In this document: positions 1 through 9,624 of the stretch, one piece after another
Layout: each line of letters begins with the position of its first letter
How positions within the stretch are numbered: the first letter of the stretch is position 1
NCBI RefSeq assembly: GCF_036825535.1
Contig: NZ_CP098812.1
Location: 2,418,001 to 2,482,000 of the forward strand
Origin: Parasalinivibrio latis
GTDB taxonomy: Bacteria > Pseudomonadota > Gammaproteobacteria > Enterobacterales > Vibrionaceae
Direction of reading: 5' to 3'
Length of the DNA stretch: 64,000 bases
The notes under the pieces: generated by a model
Seen by the model: the letters and a program-made list of their open reading frames with translations, nothing else
Databases searched by the model: none
Told to the model about the DNA's origin: nothing
Made by a program: the position numbers and the translations under genes

Positions 1-198
1 CACCCGCAGATGAACCCAGACGGCTATGTCATCTCATTGGAAGTGCAGGATGCAGAAAAGGCCTATGATGTTGCAAAGTCAGAATCACTTACCATTTCCC
101 AGCCGCTTAAAGAAGAGGTATGGGGGCAATATCACTTTATGGTGACTGACCCCTCGGGGATACAGGTTGATATCGTACAAAACATCGACCCTCAGTGA
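1..198 (+). CDS. VOC (glyoxalase-fold) family protein, C-terminal fragment
   Basis: The reading frame is open from the first base of the window, so the gene starts upstream and only about 65 C-terminal residues are visible. The end carries the usual last strand of a glyoxalase/bleomycin-resistance (VOC) domain: a WGQ-x-HF-x-V-x-DPSG-x-x-VDIVQ pattern, where DPSG followed by a hydrophobic strand is typical. The metal ligand and substrate residues lie mostly outside the window, so the reaction cannot be named. It is followed by a hairpin at 210-236 and is probably the last gene of its transcript. Confidence 0.7.
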   Translation, partial: HPQMNPDGYVISLEVQDAEKAYDVAKSESLTISQPLKEEVWGQYHFMVTDPSGIQVDIVQNIDPQ

Positions 199-209
199 AA
201 AACTATTCA

Positions 210-236
210 TTCGGGGTCAGCAATACTGGCCCCGAA
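210..236 (+). terminator. Hairpin after the VOC gene
   Basis: TTCGGGG and CCCCGAA arms, with an inner CAG/CTG pairing and a CAATA loop, lie 12 nt after the stop codon. There is no T-run behind it, so it is either a weak or Rho-dependent terminator or an mRNA end stabiliser. Confidence 0.5.
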
Positions 237-329
237 GGCTCAAAACCAAGAAACATGCTCATCATAAATTCCCGTCGCTTGTGCTAACCTCTTTCTAACT
301 GACTGACTCACCACCGGAAGTTAACACTG

Positions 330-1121
330 ATGCGAATATCCGCCAGTTTCTTTGCTGCCCTTCTGGGTATTTCAGCATTGTTCAATCCAATATCGGTTTC
401 AGCTGTTACTCAGCCTTGGCAGAACCCGGCGTTTATCCTTAATGCTTTCCATCAGATAGCACTAAAAAACGAATACTCTCCCGGGGAACAGAAGGTACGT
501 AAATGGACACATCCAGTCAGTGTGTGGATTGAACACAAGGTTGGCGATCGCCAGCTTCACAACGAGCTCGTCACGTTACACTTGCAGCATTTGTCTGCTC
601 TAACCGGGTTGCAATTTACCAAGGCAGCATCCGAGCAATCCGCCAACCTGTCAATCCTGTTTACCCGGCAATCCACCTGGTTTCGGGATGCCCAGAAATT
701 GTTTCGGACAAAGGACACATCTTTTTTGAATGGTGCTGTATGCGCGGCACATTTCGCCACTAACGGCCGGGGAAGCCTGACCAAAGCCGCAGTCGTTATT
801 CCGGTTGATCAGGCACGAATGCATGGCAAGCTTGTTGCGTGCGTAGTGGAAGAGATCACCCAGACAATGGGGCTCCCGAACGATTCCGAACAGGTTTACC
901 CCTCTATATTCAACGACAGGACACCGGAGGATTTGCTTTCAGGGTTGGACAGCATCCTTATCCGTATGCTCTACCAACCGGACATTAAACCGGGGCAAAG
1001 CTGGAATATGGTAAAACCCAAGCTGGAGCAGACCCTGAAAACCTGGCAGAAAGATGGCACCCTTGCCCGGGCGAATGCGGAAATCCGACGTGGCGGTCTC
1101 TATAAACTCATGGGCCTGTAA
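330..1121 (+). CDS. Secreted DUF2927 family protein
   Basis: 263 residues with a clear Sec signal peptide (MRIS, hydrophobic stretch, cleavage near SVSA). The second half has the DUF2927 pattern: EEITQTMGLPNDS, then PSIFNDR, then LDSILIRMLYQPDIKPG. The family has no assigned biochemical role; the EEITQ-x-x-GLPND segment is its best conserved part and resembles a metal-site helix, which is inference. The start is preceded by GGAAG. It lies 190 bp upstream of the RND adaptor on the same strand and may or may not share its transcript. Confidence 0.75.
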   Translation: MRISASFFAALLGISALFNPISVSAVTQPWQNPAFILNAFHQIALKNEYSPGEQKVRKWTHPVSVWIEHKVGDRQLHNELVTLHLQHLSALTGLQFTKAASEQSANLSILFTRQSTWFRDAQKLFRTKDTSFLNGAVCAAHFATNGRGSLTKAAVVIPVDQARMHGKLVACVVEEITQTMGLPNDSEQVYPSIFNDRTPEDLLSGLDSILIRMLYQPDIKPGQSWNMVKPKLEQTLKTWQKDGTLARANAEIRRGGLYKLMGL

Positions 1122-1310
1122 TTGTTTGCCCGCCCCACTATAGTTAATCAAGCTCATATCCACATTGGTTACCGGCAATTTTTACCTTTCATCCAATTTT
1201 AAAACTTTGATCCAAGCGTTAACGAAATCAATACAACCAGAGGATAATATTGAAAAATCGCATCAGATTTGGATGCGAAAACAACACTCCAAGCAATGTA
1301 GTGGGCCATT

Positions 1311-2474
1311 ATGTTCAAACTTCTTGTCCGACGTCTGGGACCCTTAGTCATCCTTGCTGCTGCCATCGGTGGAGCCTCACTGTTAATGGCAACCAAAGAA
1401 AAGCCGGAAAAGCGTGAAGTTAAAGCCTTACCTCCGGTAGTCGAAGTCATGACTGCCCATCCCACAACCCTCACATTGGATATCAATTCCTACGGGACCG
1501 TTGAGCCCAAATTGAAAACCCAACTGACCAGCGAAGTCCAGGGGCGGATTATCTCGCTCTCCGACAAATTTGTGGCCGGTGGTCATGTTGTGAAAGGTGA
1601 ATTACTGGCAAATATTGAACCGGCAGATTACCAGGCTGCTGTACGCCAGTCTGAAGCGGCACTCGCCCAGGCCCAGGCCTCACTGAATGAAGAAAAAGCC
1701 AGGGCGGAGGTAGCCAAAACAGAATTCCGGGATTTCAAGCGCGGTGCAGTCCCCGCACTCGGACTCCGTCTTCCGCAGTTAAAGCGTGAAGAGGCGAACG
1801 TCAAATCTGCACAGGCTGCACTGGAAAGCGCCCGCCGTAATCTTGTCCGAACCGAAATCCGCAGCCCGTTTACTGGACTGATTCGTACCCGGAACATCCA
1901 GCTCGGGCAGTACGTGGGAATTGGCAGCAATCTTGGTGAGATTTACGGCACTGGGATGGCTGAAATCCGGCTTCCAGTGACACCGGACAATCTTGCCGCC
2001 CTGTCAAATGAAGGTATGAAGGGAATCCCAGTCACATTTGCCATGAAATCTGTGGGGGAAACCCTACTCTGGCAGGGCACCCTGGTGCGTTCAGAAGGCA
2101 TTGTCGACCCACAAAACAGGATGATTTATCTGGTTGCGGAAGTAGCTTCACCTTATGACCAGCCTCAAGCAGGGTCTCCACTTAGATTCGGCGCGTTCGT
2201 CAACGCAACCATTGAAGGGAAACAGGCTCAGGGCATTACCCAACTGCCACGCTACGTTGTCAGCAATAACCAGGTTGCTGTGATAACGGCAGATAATACC
2301 GTCGCATGGCGCGGCGTTGATGTCATTGGCTCCAGAGGAAATAACCTGCTTGTCTCCAGTGGTCTCAAGGAGGGAGACCGCATTGCGCTGACTGGCCCTG
2401 CCAATCTTAAGGATGGCATGAAGGTCACTGTTGCGGAAGACAACCGCACCGCCACCGCCAAACCGGACAAGTGA
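1311..2474 (+). CDS. RND efflux periplasmic adaptor (membrane fusion protein)
   Basis: 387 residues. An N-terminal membrane anchor (residues about 7-27, no lipobox Cys) is followed by a biotinyl-lipoyl half motif (SEVQGRI, VKGELLANIEPADY), a coiled-coil hairpin rich in Ala and Gln around residues 100-170, the second lipoyl half (VRTEIRSPFTG), a beta-barrel domain and a membrane-proximal domain. It couples an inner-membrane RND pump to an outer-membrane channel in the periplasm. The RND permease follows after 10 nt, so the two form an operon. No TolC-type channel gene is present, so a channel encoded elsewhere would be needed. Substrate unknown. Confidence 0.9.
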   Translation: MFKLLVRRLGPLVILAAAIGGASLLMATKEKPEKREVKALPPVVEVMTAHPTTLTLDINSYGTVEPKLKTQLTSEVQGRIISLSDKFVAGGHVVKGELLANIEPADYQAAVRQSEAALAQAQASLNEEKARAEVAKTEFRDFKRGAVPALGLRLPQLKREEANVKSAQAALESARRNLVRTEIRSPFTGLIRTRNIQLGQYVGIGSNLGEIYGTGMAEIRLPVTPDNLAALSNEGMKGIPVTFAMKSVGETLLWQGTLVRSEGIVDPQNRMIYLVAEVASPYDQPQAGSPLRFGAFVNATIEGKQAQGITQLPRYVVSNNQVAVITADNTVAWRGVDVIGSRGNNLLVSSGLKEGDRIALTGPANLKDGMKVTVAEDNRTATAKPDK

Positions 2475-2484
2475 GGGGTCAGTC

Positions 2485-5400
2485 ATGCAGGTACATAACA
2501 CCTCATCCGGCATCATAAGTTGGTTTGCCCGCAACCCGGTGGCGGCCAACCTGTTGATGATCATCCTCCTCGTAGGGGGCACGTTCAGTGCCCTGTTGAT
2601 AAACAAAGAAGTCTTTCCCCGCTTTGAGCTTAACCGGATACAAGTCTCCGTTGCCTACCCCGGCGCCACCCCCGACGACATTGAACAGGGCATTATCCTC
2701 AAGATAGAAGAAGCCATAGAAGATGTTACCGGGATGGAGAAAATCACCTCCATCGCAAGAGAAAGTGTTGGCTCTGTTACTATCGAAGTTGCTGACGGTT
2801 ACGAAACAAAAGAAGTCCTCGACGACATAAAGCGCCGGATTGATGGTATATCCACATTTCCTGCCAGTATTGAGACACCAGAAGTTTTCCAGCTGGAACC
2901 CCGTAATAACGTGATATGGGTATCTGTCTACGGTGAACTTGGCGCCCGTGAACAGAAAAACCTCGCCAAGGCAATCAGAGATGAGCTGGCGGCACTGCCT
3001 TCACTTTCAGGTGCTGACCTCAGCAGTGTACTCAAGGATGAAATTGCCATAGAGGTGTCCGAAAACCAGCTGCGTAAATTTGGCCTGACATTTTCACAGG
3101 TTGCCGCCGCGGTGCAAAAAGCCTCCCTGGACCTGCCGGCAGGAAGTATCCGCACGGAAGGGGGGGATATCCTGCTACGTACCAAGGGACAAGCCTATTA
3201 CGGGGATGATTTTAACAACCTTACACTGGGTACCCGGCCTGACGGCAGCCGGCTGCTGCTTTCAGATGTCGCGACCATCAATGATGGCTTCGAAGATCGG
3301 ATGAGCTATACCCGTTTTAATGGCAATCCGGCCGCAATTATTGAAGTCGTCAGTGTTGACGACCAGGATGCACTAGCCATTTCAAAAGAGGTTAAGAAGT
3401 ACATTGAAAAACGCCGGGCTTCGTTACCGGACGGAGCCAAGATAGATACTTGGGGTGACCTGACCCATTACCTTGAAGGACGGCTTAACATGATGCTGTC
3501 CAACATGTTTTACGGTGCCCTGTTGGTATTCCTTATTCTTGCACTGTTCCTCGATCTCAAATTGGCGTTCTGGGTGATGATGGGCTTGCCGGTCTGTTTC
3601 CTCGGTACGCTGATGGTTATGCCTATGGAGCCCTTTAACCTCACCATCAACCTGTTGACCCTTTTTGCCTTTATTCTTGTACTCGGCATAGTGGTCGATG
3701 ACGCCATCGTCATCGGTGAGAGCTCCTACAGTGAAATCGAACGCAATGGGCATTCTGTAGGTAACGTTATAGTCGGAGCCCGGCGGGTGGCACTGCCTGC
3801 AACCTTCGGTGTACTCACCACTGTCGCCGCTTTCCTGCCTACCATCATGGTGACAGGAACCATGAGCGTTATCTGGAAATCCATCGGTATGGTGGTCATC
3901 CTCTGTCTTTTATTTTCGCTTGTTGAATCCAAACTGATTCTCCCGGCCCACCTTGCCCATATGCGCTACCGGCCCAACAGGGGAAGAAACCCATTCTCCC
4001 GCGCCAAACTTCGCTTTCACAAAGCACTGGACCATTTTATCCATCACAGTTACCGGCGTTTTATTAAAACCTGTATCAGTTGGCGTTACCACGTATTGGC
4101 TGCCTTTGCAGGCGTGCTGATCCTTGCCGGTTCGCTGTTGGCCAGCGGGCAGGTGCGGTGGGTATTTTTCCCTAATATCCCTTCGGACTTTCTTCAGGTC
4201 AGTCTGGATATGGAAACCGGTACTGCAGAAAAGGATACCCTGAAAGCACTACAGAAAGTGGAACACGCCCTTTATGCCACAGATGAGAAACTGGCACAGG
4301 AATTTGGCAGCAGCGTGGTCAAACACAGCCTGGTATCCCTTGAAAGTGCAACAAAGGCATTTCTCTTTATCGAATTGACCAAATCCGAAACCCGGGAGAT
4401 TGACGGTATCAGTATCTCCAATGCCCTGCGTGATGCCATTCCACCACTGGCGGGAGTGAAAAAGCTATCCATGGATGCGTCCACCAACAACGGAGGCGGG
4501 GCCATTGCTTTCCGGTTGCAAGCCGACAACCTTGAGGCGCTTTCAGGCGCATCGCAAGCACTCAAAGAAAAGCTGGCAACCTATGAAGGTGTATTCGATA
4601 TCACTGACAATTTCGGTGACAGCAGTGAAGAAATAAGGCTTTCCATCCGACCGGAGGCCGAAGCCCTGGGGCTGACCCTTTCAGACCTTGCGACCCAAGT
4701 CCGTTACGCCTTCTATGGTTTCGAAGCACAGCGTATATTGCGCAACAAAGAAGAGGTAAAGGTAATGGTACGCTACCCCAGCGATCAACGCCGAAGCCTC
4801 AGCCACCTGGAAAGCATGATGATCCGAACACCGGACGGCATTGCCCTGCCATTTTCGTCTGCTGCCAACATGGAATTATCAGAAAGCTTTGTATCCATCA
4901 ACCGGATAGACGGGAAACGGGCAGTATCCGTCACCGCTAACGCGGATAAAACCCAGGTTGAACCGGGAAAAATCGCTGCTGAAATCAGTAAGGAATTTCT
5001 GCCGACATTACCCACCCGGTTCCCTGGCGTGACCGTGTCACTGGAAGGGGAAACAGAAGAAGAACAGAAAGCCATATTCAGCCTTGCCCAGGGCTTCTTC
5101 TTTGCACTGTTTACTGTTTATGCCCTGATGGCTATCCCGCTGAAGTCCTACACACAGCCACTTATCATTATGTCGGTCATTCCCTTTGGGGTAATTGGGG
5201 CTGTGGTCGGGCACTTCCTGCTTGGACTCTCCATGAGCGTCCTCAGTATGATGGGGATCATCGCGCTGGCCGGGGTGGTTGTTAACGATTCCCTGATTTT
5301 GGTGGACTTTGTCAACCGGGCTCGACGGGAAGACGGGGTAGACAAGCAGACCGCTGTGGTCGAAGCCGGCTGTTACCGCTTCCGGGCGATCATGCTGACC

Positions 5401-5625
5401 TCTCTAACCACCTTCTTTGGCTTAGTGCCGATTTTGCTCGAAACCAGCCTTCAGGCAAAAATTGTCATCCCGATGGCCACGTCCCTCGCCTTTGGCATTC
5501 TGTTTTCTACCCTGGTAACCCTCATTTTAATCCCGGTTTTGTATATCGTGATGGATGACTTCCGCCGGTTTTTTGTATGGTGGTGGAAACCCGGTACTGG
5601 CAAATCAGAGCGCGAAAAGGCCTGA
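2485..5625 (+). CDS. RND family efflux permease (AcrB/AcrD/AcrF superfamily)
   Basis: About 1046 residues, normal for an RND pump. I chose the ATG at 2485 because it follows GAGGGG and does not overlap the adaptor gene. The N-terminus has the WFARNPVAANLLM opening followed by the first membrane helix. TM4 carries GIVVDDAIVIGE with the paired Asp of the proton relay, and TM10 carries VVVNDSLILVDF. Two large periplasmic loops and the internal duplication of the family are present. It exports small molecules using the proton gradient. The sequence is closer to the uncharacterised environmental RND branch than to AcrB itself, so the substrate is not predictable. Confidence 0.92.
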   Translation: MQVHNTSSGIISWFARNPVAANLLMIILLVGGTFSALLINKEVFPRFELNRIQVSVAYPGATPDDIEQGIILKIEEAIEDVTGMEKITSIARESVGSVTIEVADGYETKEVLDDIKRRIDGISTFPASIETPEVFQLEPRNNVIWVSVYGELGAREQKNLAKAIRDELAALPSLSGADLSSVLKDEIAIEVSENQLRKFGLTFSQVAAAVQKASLDLPAGSIRTEGGDILLRTKGQAYYGDDFNNLTLGTRPDGSRLLLSDVATINDGFEDRMSYTRFNGNPAAIIEVVSVDDQDALAISKEVKKYIEKRRASLPDGAKIDTWGDLTHYLEGRLNMMLSNMFYGALLVFLILALFLDLKLAFWVMMGLPVCFLGTLMVMPMEPFNLTINLLTLFAFILVLGIVVDDAIVIGESSYSEIERNGHSVGNVIVGARRVALPATFGVLTTVAAFLPTIMVTGTMSVIWKSIGMVVILCLLFSLVESKLILPAHLAHMRYRPNRGRNPFSRAKLRFHKALDHFIHHSYRRFIKTCISWRYHVLAAFAGVLILAGSLLASGQVRWVFFPNIPSDFLQVSLDMETGTAEKDTLKALQKVEHALYATDEKLAQEFGSSVVKHSLVSLESATKAFLFIELTKSETREIDGISISNALRDAIPPLAGVKKLSMDASTNNGGGAIAFRLQADNLEALSGASQALKEKLATYEGVFDITDNFGDSSEEIRLSIRPEAEALGLTLSDLATQVRYAFYGFEAQRILRNKEEVKVMVRYPSDQRRSLSHLESMMIRTPDGIALPFSSAANMELSESFVSINRIDGKRAVSVTANADKTQVEPGKIAAEISKEFLPTLPTRFPGVTVSLEGETEEEQKAIFSLAQGFFFALFTVYALMAIPLKSYTQPLIIMSVIPFGVIGAVVGHFLLGLSMSVLSMMGIIALAGVVVNDSLILVDFVNRARREDGVDKQTAVVEAGCYRFRAIMLTSLTTFFGLVPILLETSLQAKIVIPMATSLAFGILFSTLVTLILIPVLYIVMDDFRRFFVWWWKPGTGKSEREKA

Positions 5626-5908
5626 TTGCCAGCCAATCAACGCTCGCTGAAACCTGCACCTTGAAGGAGTTTGGGGATATAAATCCACTTTTTAGGGGTA
5701 ATAGCCACGTTGCCCCTCATTTCATTAATTTGTAAAAGCCAGAGCATAATTTCATTTTAAAACAGTGAATACTAAACATTTTCTGGCTATCTCGCGTACT
5801 ATCCAGATATCTGAACCAGACATCCAATATTTATAACCATATGGAATTTATAGATAATTTTTTATAAATTTTTAATTTGATTTCCCGAATCAAAAACCTT
5901 AGGATTCA
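5626..5908. other. AT-rich intergenic region
   Basis: No gene seen. A hairpin with AGGGG and CCCCT arms lies near 5693-5719 and could end the RND transcript. After it the sequence is strongly AT-rich (around 5740-5890) and probably holds the promoter for the long leader of the symporter gene; no single promoter stands out. Confidence 0.4.
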
Positions 5909-6273
5909 TCGCGAATTCCGGTCTCTCTCCCGGCGTTCACCATCATTTGGGCGATACAACATCCCCCGATCAACTCGCCGTTCCCTACCGGGTTTTCGCG
6001 CGACACTATTTCCGTCTTCGACGGTTTCAACGGGTTAACAGCGCGGTTTTCGCACTATCCCTTATTTCATAGTCTCTGCCACGGCGAGATCACGACAACC
6101 GGCTCAAATTGCTTTGTCTATAGCCGGCACATTGTACCCCTTACCGACAGTCTGTCGTTTCACACAACAGGCAGGTATTCGCTTTGCCCATTCTGAAGGC
6201 AAATCAGGTTCGTGACCTCCCATGGCGGCATCCGCCTGACCTCTGTCAGCGCGTCATTTTTTAGGAGGAGCAT
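5909..6273 (+). promoter_or_regulatory. Long GC-rich leader with many hairpins before the symporter gene
   Basis: About 360 nt without an ORF of useful size. Composition changes abruptly from AT-rich to GC-rich at about 5909. Several short stems follow each other: CCGTC-ttc-GACGG at 6012-6024, CGAC-agtct-GTCG at 6145-6157, TTTGCC/GGCAAA at about 6183-6202, AGGT/ACCT near 6207-6219, and GGCGG-cat-CCGCC at 6224-6236. An excellent Shine-Dalgarno (AGGAGGAG) sits just before the ATG at 6274. This looks like a structured 5' untranslated region. It does not match any riboswitch class, tmRNA or RNase P RNA that I can recognise. Confidence 0.45.
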
Positions 6274-7629
6274 ATGCCAAACGGCTTGATGCTTAGTGAC
6301 CTCGCCATTGCCGGGGCTTTACTGTTACTGGGAAAAATCCTTCGGGTTCACTTTTCCATTTTCCAGCGTCTTTACCTGCCCTCTGCCGTACTGGCAGGCA
6401 TCATGGGGCTTGCTTTTGGCCCTGCCGGGTTTGACATTATTCCGTGGACCAGTGGGTTAGCTTCAAACGCCGGCCTGCTGACCGCTGCCCTGTTTTCGGC
6501 TCTCGGCCTTGCCACAGATCTGCCTTCGCCATCCGTTGTGGCAAAGCGTGCAGGATCACTGTGGGCATTCAACCAGGTTGCATCTGTTTCCCAATGGCTG
6601 TTTGCCGCTTTGCTGGGTCTTTTTCTGGCTACCTACATCTGGCCTGACCTCAGCCCGGCTATTGGTATCACCCTGTCGGCCGGTTTTATGGGTGGTCACG
6701 GTACCTCCGCGGTTGTCGGTGACATCCTCGGCAATATGGGCTGGCAGGATGCATTTACTCTCAGCCTGACCTTTGCAACCCTTGGTATCTTTGTATCCAT
6801 CTCCATTGGAATGCTAATTCTCCAGTTCGCCCTGAAACTGGGCCTGATTAAACGCTTCACGACATTCGCCAGCATGAGCGAGCATGAACGTAAAGGCCTG
6901 GTACACCCGAACGATCAGGAAGCCGTAATGAAAGACTCCATGTCTTCTCTGTCGGTGGATACTTTTGCCGTACATGCGGCTCTGGTTTTAGTGGTTACAG
7001 CGTTCTCTTATGCATCAGCACACTACCTGTCATCGTTCCATGACAAAGTGCAGATCCCGACCTTTGTTACCGGTTTCCTGGGCGGGATGCTTGTCCGTAT
7101 CATTGCCAAACGCACCCGCGCTTCCCAGTACCTCTGTGACAAAGTTTTCGACCATGCAGCAGGAATCTCCACCGATTACCTGATTGTGTTTGGCATATCA
7201 GCCATCAAAATCACGGTGCTGGTTAACTACCTGGCCCCTATGGTGATCCTGGCTATAGGCGGTATCTGTTTTACCCTTTTCCTGGTGCTCTGGGTTGCGC
7301 CGCGAATTCTGGGCGATGACTGGTTTGAAAAAGGGATATTTTCCTGGGGATGGCTGACCGGAACCGTTGCCATGGGTATTGCATTGCTCCGTATCGTTGA
7401 CCCCAAAATGAAAAGCCGGGTACTGGATGACTACGCCATCGCCTATGTACCTGGGTCGATTACTGACATCTTCATTATTTCCCTGATGCCGGTTGCCATG
7501 ATGACTGGCATGCAGTGGGAAGCCATTGGTGTCGGTGTGGCCTATATCCTGTTTGTACTGTCCATCTGGCGCTTTGTGTTTAACCGCCGCCAGACTGCAT
7601 CACTTTCCAGCCGGGAATCCATGTCATAA
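6274..7629 (+). CDS. Sodium/glutamate symporter family protein (GltS-like)
   Basis: 451 residues, all-helical membrane protein with roughly 11-13 hydrophobic segments. The GFMGGHGT motif (residues about 135-142) in a glycine-rich re-entrant loop is the signature of the GltS (ESS) family; the family imports glutamate with sodium. It is longer than E. coli GltS (about 400 residues) and diverged from it, so a different anionic substrate is possible. The start has a near-perfect Shine-Dalgarno. It is a single gene, followed by a strong hairpin shared with the convergent EamA gene. Confidence 0.75.
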   Translation: MPNGLMLSDLAIAGALLLLGKILRVHFSIFQRLYLPSAVLAGIMGLAFGPAGFDIIPWTSGLASNAGLLTAALFSALGLATDLPSPSVVAKRAGSLWAFNQVASVSQWLFAALLGLFLATYIWPDLSPAIGITLSAGFMGGHGTSAVVGDILGNMGWQDAFTLSLTFATLGIFVSISIGMLILQFALKLGLIKRFTTFASMSEHERKGLVHPNDQEAVMKDSMSSLSVDTFAVHAALVLVVTAFSYASAHYLSSFHDKVQIPTFVTGFLGGMLVRIIAKRTRASQYLCDKVFDHAAGISTDYLIVFGISAIKITVLVNYLAPMVILAIGGICFTLFLVLWVAPRILGDDWFEKGIFSWGWLTGTVAMGIALLRIVDPKMKSRVLDDYAIAYVPGSITDIFIISLMPVAMMTGMQWEAIGVGVAYILFVLSIWRFVFNRRQTASLSSRESMS

Positions 7630-7663
7630 CGGGCCCCCAGGATACTTAAACAGCGTTCCACAT

Positions 7664-7700
7664 CTGCCCCCTTTCGATCCCCCTATGCGAAGGGGGGCAG
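7664..7700. terminator. Bidirectional hairpin between convergent genes
   Basis: CTGCCCCCTTTCG pairs with CGAAGGGGGGCAG across an 11-nt loop, with one T/A-to-G irregularity. It lies between the converging symporter and EamA genes and probably terminates both. Confidence 0.65.
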
Positions 7701-7706
7701 ACCATT

Positions 7707-8681
7707 TTATTCAGCGGTTTTTTCTTTTTTCATCACGGCTGGCGACCCTGTCACTCCATTGCCCTCTTCAGGTTGAGGCTTTTTCCGGCTCATCCTCACC
7801 ACGGAAAACACCACCAGCGTCATCCCGATTGCATGGTATAGCGTAAACGCCTCCCCAAGCACCAACACTGCCAGTGCGGCAGTAATCGCCGGGCCAACAT
7901 TGCTGGCCAGGCTCAGTTGTGTGGCAGAAAGCCTTGCCATCCCAGCTGCTATGAGAAATGACGGCAATACAGTACAGAAAATTCCAATCGCCACACCCAA
8001 AGCAATAAAATCCCCGGACATGACCGTCACATCAAAATCAGAAAAGGTCGCCTGCGTAAGGATCACCAGCCCGGCGCTCCCCATGCCGACACAGGTGAAC
8101 AGTAAACTCCCCATGCGGGTAATGGCCTGTTTACTGAAGATCAGGTAATGGGCAAAGATGAACGCAGAAAGCAGGGCGAGCCCGGAACCCAGGCCGACAT
8201 TCAACCCAGGGTTGCCAACATCGTGCACCACAATAAAAGCAATGCCGATATAACCGCCAACCACAGCAGAAACGACACCCGGTGCCGGTTTTTGCTTCAT
8301 GTATAGCCAGCTCAGCAGCACAACAAAGCTCGGAAACAGGAAGATAATCAGCCTTTCCAACTGCGCAGATATATACGCCAGTGCCTCAATATCCAGATAG
8401 GACGCAAGGTAGTAACCCAGAATACCTATAGCCGCTGCTTTCAACCCGTGTTTCCGGAGTTTCTGCCGGTTATCCGGGAACCGGCAAAGCCAGAGAAGAA
8501 TAATGAGGTACAACGGCACAGAACTGCCCGCCCTCAGCGCCATTATTGCAACAGCATCGCCCCCTGCCTGGTAGGCCAGTTTGATCAATACGGGCTTGGC
8601 GGAAAACAAAAAAGTGCCAATCAGGGCGTAAATAATCCCTGTAGTGATTTGCCTGCCATCTTGCTGATTGTCAGCGCTCAC
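7707..8681 (-). CDS. DMT superfamily transporter (EamA family)
   Basis: 324 residues with ten predicted membrane helices arranged as two EamA repeats (about residues 13-140 and 160-295). The start is a GTG at 8681 placed eight nt after AAGGAG. EamA proteins export or import metabolites such as amino acids, purines or sugars; the individual substrate cannot be read from sequence. The C-terminus is a short charged tail. It is transcribed alone and converges on the symporter gene. Confidence 0.85.
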   Translation of the reverse strand: MSADNQQDGRQITTGIIYALIGTFLFSAKPVLIKLAYQAGGDAVAIMALRAGSSVPLYLIILLWLCRFPDNRQKLRKHGLKAAAIGILGYYLASYLDIEALAYISAQLERLIIFLFPSFVVLLSWLYMKQKPAPGVVSAVVGGYIGIAFIVVHDVGNPGLNVGLGSGLALLSAFIFAHYLIFSKQAITRMGSLLFTCVGMGSAGLVILTQATFSDFDVTVMSGDFIALGVAIGIFCTVLPSFLIAAGMARLSATQLSLASNVGPAITAALAVLVLGEAFTLYHAIGMTLVVFSVVRMSRKKPQPEEGNGVTGSPAVMKKEKTAE

Positions 8682-9059
8682 GGCTATCTCCTTGATGGTA
8701 GTGAAGGGAAGGAGACTGTGAGCAAATGAAGTGATAGAACAAAACCGGCTGCATCTCTCACAGCCAGTTACACGTATTCGCTACCGGCTGATCTTATCTG
8801 CCAGTAGTAGCCACAATGTGCTGAAGAATACGCCTTTCATAGGTAAATCCTTTTTGTGCCCATTAAAGGAACAGTGAATTTTCAAGCTAATGGTTCAGCA
8901 CAAAAATGTAAACACCTTGTGAGATATAATTTGCATTAATTCCGTAACAACGGTCAAGCAACGCAAAAGGCAACCACGCACGAATTGGAGGGCGTCCCTT
9001 CCACACGACTGAATAATCCCATCTCTTGATTCATTATCAAAAAATAAAAAAAGATTAGC
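8682..9059. other. Intergenic region between EamA and cold-shock genes
   Basis: Divergent spacer without an ORF. The part near 8682-8740 holds the EamA translation start region. The rest is AT-rich, with an A/T tract at 9040-9055 just upstream of the cold-shock promoter that may act as an UP element. No other structure was recognised. Confidence 0.4.
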
Positions 9060-9087
9060 TTTACAATGACCAAAACTACTGTACTAT
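9060..9087 (+). promoter_or_regulatory. Sigma-70 promoter of the cold-shock gene
   Basis: TTTACA (9060-9065), a 16-nt spacer and TACTAT (9082-9087). Transcription would begin near 9094, giving a leader of about 165 nt before the ATG at 9259, as expected for cspA-type genes whose leader controls cold-dependent translation. In the leader GATGTTA (about 9153) can pair with TAACATC (about 9209), and ATCGC-ataaa-GCGAT forms a hairpin just before the Shine-Dalgarno. Confidence 0.6.
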
Positions 9088-9258
9088 GACCCTCGTTAAG
9101 AGTTATTCAGTGACACTATAAGTTTAGTTAAGCCTCAGATTCCTTCCTAGCCGATGTTAATTCTGCGTTTTCCCTTCTCTTTATCGTTGCATTAAATAAT
9201 TCGAAACCTAACATCGCATAAAGCGATAAATTAAAAACAGTTGAAAGAGAAAAAAGAC

Positions 9259-9468
9259 ATGGCTAAATCTACTGGTCTGGTAAAATGGTTTAACGAAGAA
9301 AAAGGTTTCGGTTTCATCACTCAAGACAACGGTGGCGCAGACGTATTCGTACATTTCCGCTCTATCGTTTCTGACGGTTTCAAGACTCTGTCTGAAGGTC
9401 AAAAAGTTTCTTTTGACGTTGAGCAAGGTCAAAAAGGCCCACAAGCAGCTAACGTAACAGCGCTGTAA
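9259..9468 (+). CDS. Cold-shock protein, CspA family
   Basis: 69 residues, a single OB-fold cold-shock domain. RNP1 (KGFGFIT) and RNP2 (VFVHF) nucleic-acid binding motifs are intact. These small proteins bind single-stranded RNA and DNA and melt secondary structure. The ATG at 9259 is preceded by AAAGAG and gives the normal family length; an in-frame TTG six codons upstream is not needed. A 5' leader of about 165 nt and a perfect 14-bp stem after the stop point to a monocistronic or short transcript. Codon use is strongly biased, as in highly expressed genes. Confidence 0.95.
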   Translation: MAKSTGLVKWFNEEKGFGFITQDNGGADVFVHFRSIVSDGFKTLSEGQKVSFDVEQGQKGPQAANVTAL

Positions 9469-9477
9469 TTGCCTTTA

Positions 9478-9511
9478 ATGAAGGAATTGGCACAAAAGCC
9501 AATTCCTTCAT
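9478..9511 (+). terminator. Perfect 14-bp hairpin after the cold-shock gene
   Basis: ATGAAGGAATTGGC and its exact complement are separated by ACAAAA. The stem starts 10 nt past the stop codon. No T-run follows, so it may stabilise the 3' end and allow read-through into the two small ORFs downstream. Confidence 0.6.
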
Positions 9512-9624
9512 GCTCCTCCAACACCTTCTTAACCCTCTGTTTTACCTCTGTATTCCATCTCATTCTTTGTTTACTCCCAAGTCCCAGAATACTTGTATCC
9601 ACATGTTTTTATATAAGGAAATCT

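Noticed and set aside
5909..6273. tmRNA, RNase P RNA or known riboswitch
   Set aside because: None of the conserved cores of these RNAs that I know could be found on either strand.
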